NCBI GenBank assembly: GCA_900770805.1
Contig: CAAGLP010000093.1
Span: 1 to 7,089, forward strand
From: an uncultured Paraprevotella sp.
Lineage (GTDB): Bacteria; Bacteroidota; Bacteroidia; Bacteroidales; Bacteroidaceae
Reading direction: 5' to 3'
DNA length: 7,089 nucleotides
Positions within the stretch are counted from its first letter, which is position 1; every line of letters starts with the position of its first letter. A program made the position numbers and the translations under genes. The notes beneath the pieces were generated by a model, which saw only the letters and a list, made by a program, of their open reading frames with translations, was not told the origin of the DNA and made no database searches. Shown here piece by piece: positions 5,783 through 7,089 of the stretch.

Positions 5783-7089
5783 ATGACAACTACAGAAACA
5801 CAGGAGGCTCCCGTTAAGAGTCTCAACTTCATCGAGAAGCAAATTGTAGAGGACCTGGCAGAGGGTAAGAACGGCGGACGATTGCAGACCCGCTTCCCAC
5901 CCGAGCCAAACGGTTATCTTCATATAGGTCATGCCAAGGCCATTGCCATGGACTTCGGTGTGGCAGAGAAATTCGGCGGTGTGTGCAACCTGCGCATGGA
6001 TGACACCAACCCCCAAAAGGAGGACATGGAATACGTTCGTGCCATCGAGCGCGACATCCAGTGGCTCGGTTACAAGTGGGGCAAGGTTTGCTATGCCAGC
6101 GACTATTTTCAGGACCTGTGGGACTTTGCCGAATGGTGCATCCTGACAGGCAAAGCATATGTTGACGAGCAGACCTCCGAAGAGATTGCAGCCCAGAAGG
6201 GTACTCCCACCGAGGCAGGTCAGAACAGTCCCTACCGCGACCGTCCCGCAGAGGAAAGTCTGGCACTCTTCCGCGAGATGAACAGTGGCAATGTGGAGCC
6301 TGGCAAGATGATTCTGCGTGCCAAGATAGACATGGCAAGCCCCAATATGCATTTCCGCGATCCCATCATGTACCGCGTGCTGAACATGCCTCACTGGCGC
6401 ACCGGCAACAAGTGGAACGCATATCCCATGTACGATTTCACACACGGTCAGAGCGACTATCTCGAGGGCGTGACACACTCTATCTGCACCCTTGAGTTCG
6501 TACCTCATCGCGACCTTTACGACCTGTTCGTTACCTGGATCAAGGAATGGAGAGGCGACGAAGGCGACATCGAGGACAACCGTCCACGTCAGTTCGAGTT
6601 CAACAAGCTGAACCTCAACTACACACTAATGTCCAAGCGCAACCTGCTCATCCTCACCAAGGAGGGCGTGGTAAACGGTTGGGACGACCCCCGCATGCCA
6701 ACCATCTGTGGTATCCGTCGTCGTGGTTATAGTCCCCAGGCCATACTGAAGTTCATTGACAAGATTGGTTACACCACATTCGATGCCTTGAACGACATCA
6801 AACTGATGGAGGCAGCATGCCGCGAGGACCTCAATAGCCGTGCACTTCGCGTTAGCGCCGTTGTAGATCCCGTCAAACTCATCATCGACAACTATCCCGA
6901 GGGACAGGTGGAGGAGATGCAGGCAATCAACAATCCCGAGGACGAAAACTCCGACACACACATCATACGTTTCTCTCGCGAGCTCTACATCGAGCGCGAG
7001 GACTTCATGGTCGATGCGCCGAAGAAGTATTTCCGCCTCAAGCCGGAAGGCGAGGTTCGCCTCAAGGGCGCGTACATCGTCAAGTGCGA
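5783..7089 (+). CDS. glnS: Glutamine-tRNA ligase (glutaminyl-tRNA synthetase), 3' end cut by the window
   Basis: GlnS is a cytosolic class I aminoacyl-tRNA synthetase that charges tRNA-Gln with glutamine using ATP. The first 435 codons are present; E. coli GlnRS has about 554 residues, so roughly the last fifth is beyond the edge. The class I motif HIGH is at 47-50 inside FPPEPNGYLHIGHAK, and RMDDTNPQKED begins at 71, where D73 matches glutamine-binding D66 of E. coli. SPYRDR, LRAKIDMASP and YPMYDFTH (Y217) follow. The KMSKS equivalent is MSKR at 283-286, then GWDDPRMPTI and RRRGY. DPVKL at 362-366 marks the start of the beta-barrel anticodon-binding region. MSKR and the DDTNP block distinguish it from bacterial glutamyl-tRNA synthetase. 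The ATG is the first in frame after the TAACTTTG promoter; no Shine-Dalgarno sequence is seen (CATATATGA). Codon use is GC-rich, as expected for a well-expressed gene. An intact catalytic GlnRS suggests direct charging of tRNA-Gln. Confidence 0.97.
   Translation, partial: MTTTETQEAPVKSLNFIEKQIVEDLAEGKNGGRLQTRFPPEPNGYLHIGHAKAIAMDFGVAEKFGGVCNLRMDDTNPQKEDMEYVRAIERDIQWLGYKWGKVCYASDYFQDLWDFAEWCILTGKAYVDEQTSEEIAAQKGTPTEAGQNSPYRDRPAEESLALFREMNSGNVEPGKMILRAKIDMASPNMHFRDPIMYRVLNMPHWRTGNKWNAYPMYDFTHGQSDYLEGVTHSICTLEFVPHRDLYDLFVTWIKEWRGDEGDIEDNRPRQFEFNKLNLNYTLMSKRNLLILTKEGVVNGWDDPRMPTICGIRRRGYSPQAILKFIDKIGYTTFDALNDIKLMEAACREDLNSRALRVSAVVDPVKLIIDNYPEGQVEEMQAINNPEDENSDTHIIRFSRELYIEREDFMVDAPKKYFRLKPEGEVRLKGAYIVKC

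Noticed and set aside
5726..6508. 260-codon minus-strand frame opposite glnS
   Set aside because: It is antisense to strongly conserved glnS coding sequence, its product resembles no known family, and its openness follows from the GC-rich codon use of glnS.

Overview
The window reads as ordinary chromosome of a member of the Bacteroidales, most likely Prevotellaceae or a close relative. Three signs point there. The promoters carry the Bacteroidetes -7 element TAnnTTTG. Gene starts lack Shine-Dalgarno sequences and are AT-rich instead. The PurT, Fhs, RarA and GlnS proteins are all readily recognised. The genus is an inference; no rRNA or other marker is present.

Layout: positions 1-164 hold the 3' flank of purT and no gene I can support. 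From 4282 down to 165 on the minus strand lie three tightly packed genes in transcription order: rarA (replication-associated AAA+ ATPase), fhs (formate-tetrahydrofolate ligase) and purT (formate-dependent GAR transformylase). The gaps are 21 bp and 3 bp, so they are probably one operon, read from a promoter just upstream of rarA. A 161-bp divergent intergenic region then separates rarA from a plus-strand, GT4-like glycosyltransferase gene (4427-5578) with clearly lower GC than its neighbours. A 204-bp intergenic region follows, with three tandem 22-bp repeats, an inverted partner of the repeat core and a promoter for glnS. The glutaminyl-tRNA synthetase gene glnS starts at 5783 and runs off the right edge, with 435 codons visible.

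How the genes work together: Fhs and PurT are the two ATP-driven reactions that fix free formate. Fhs charges tetrahydrofolate to give 10-formyl-THF, and PurT formylates GAR directly in purine synthesis. Their adjacency suggests a small formate-assimilation unit. RarA shares the transcript but has no evident metabolic link. The glycosyltransferase probably acts on a surface or secreted glycan; its substrate cannot be read from sequence.

I see no convincing undescribed multi-gene system. The least explained element is the repeat array upstream of glnS. Also worth a look are the fhs-purT pairing, the nearly leaderless start of rarA and the degenerate EX7E motif of the glycosyltransferase.
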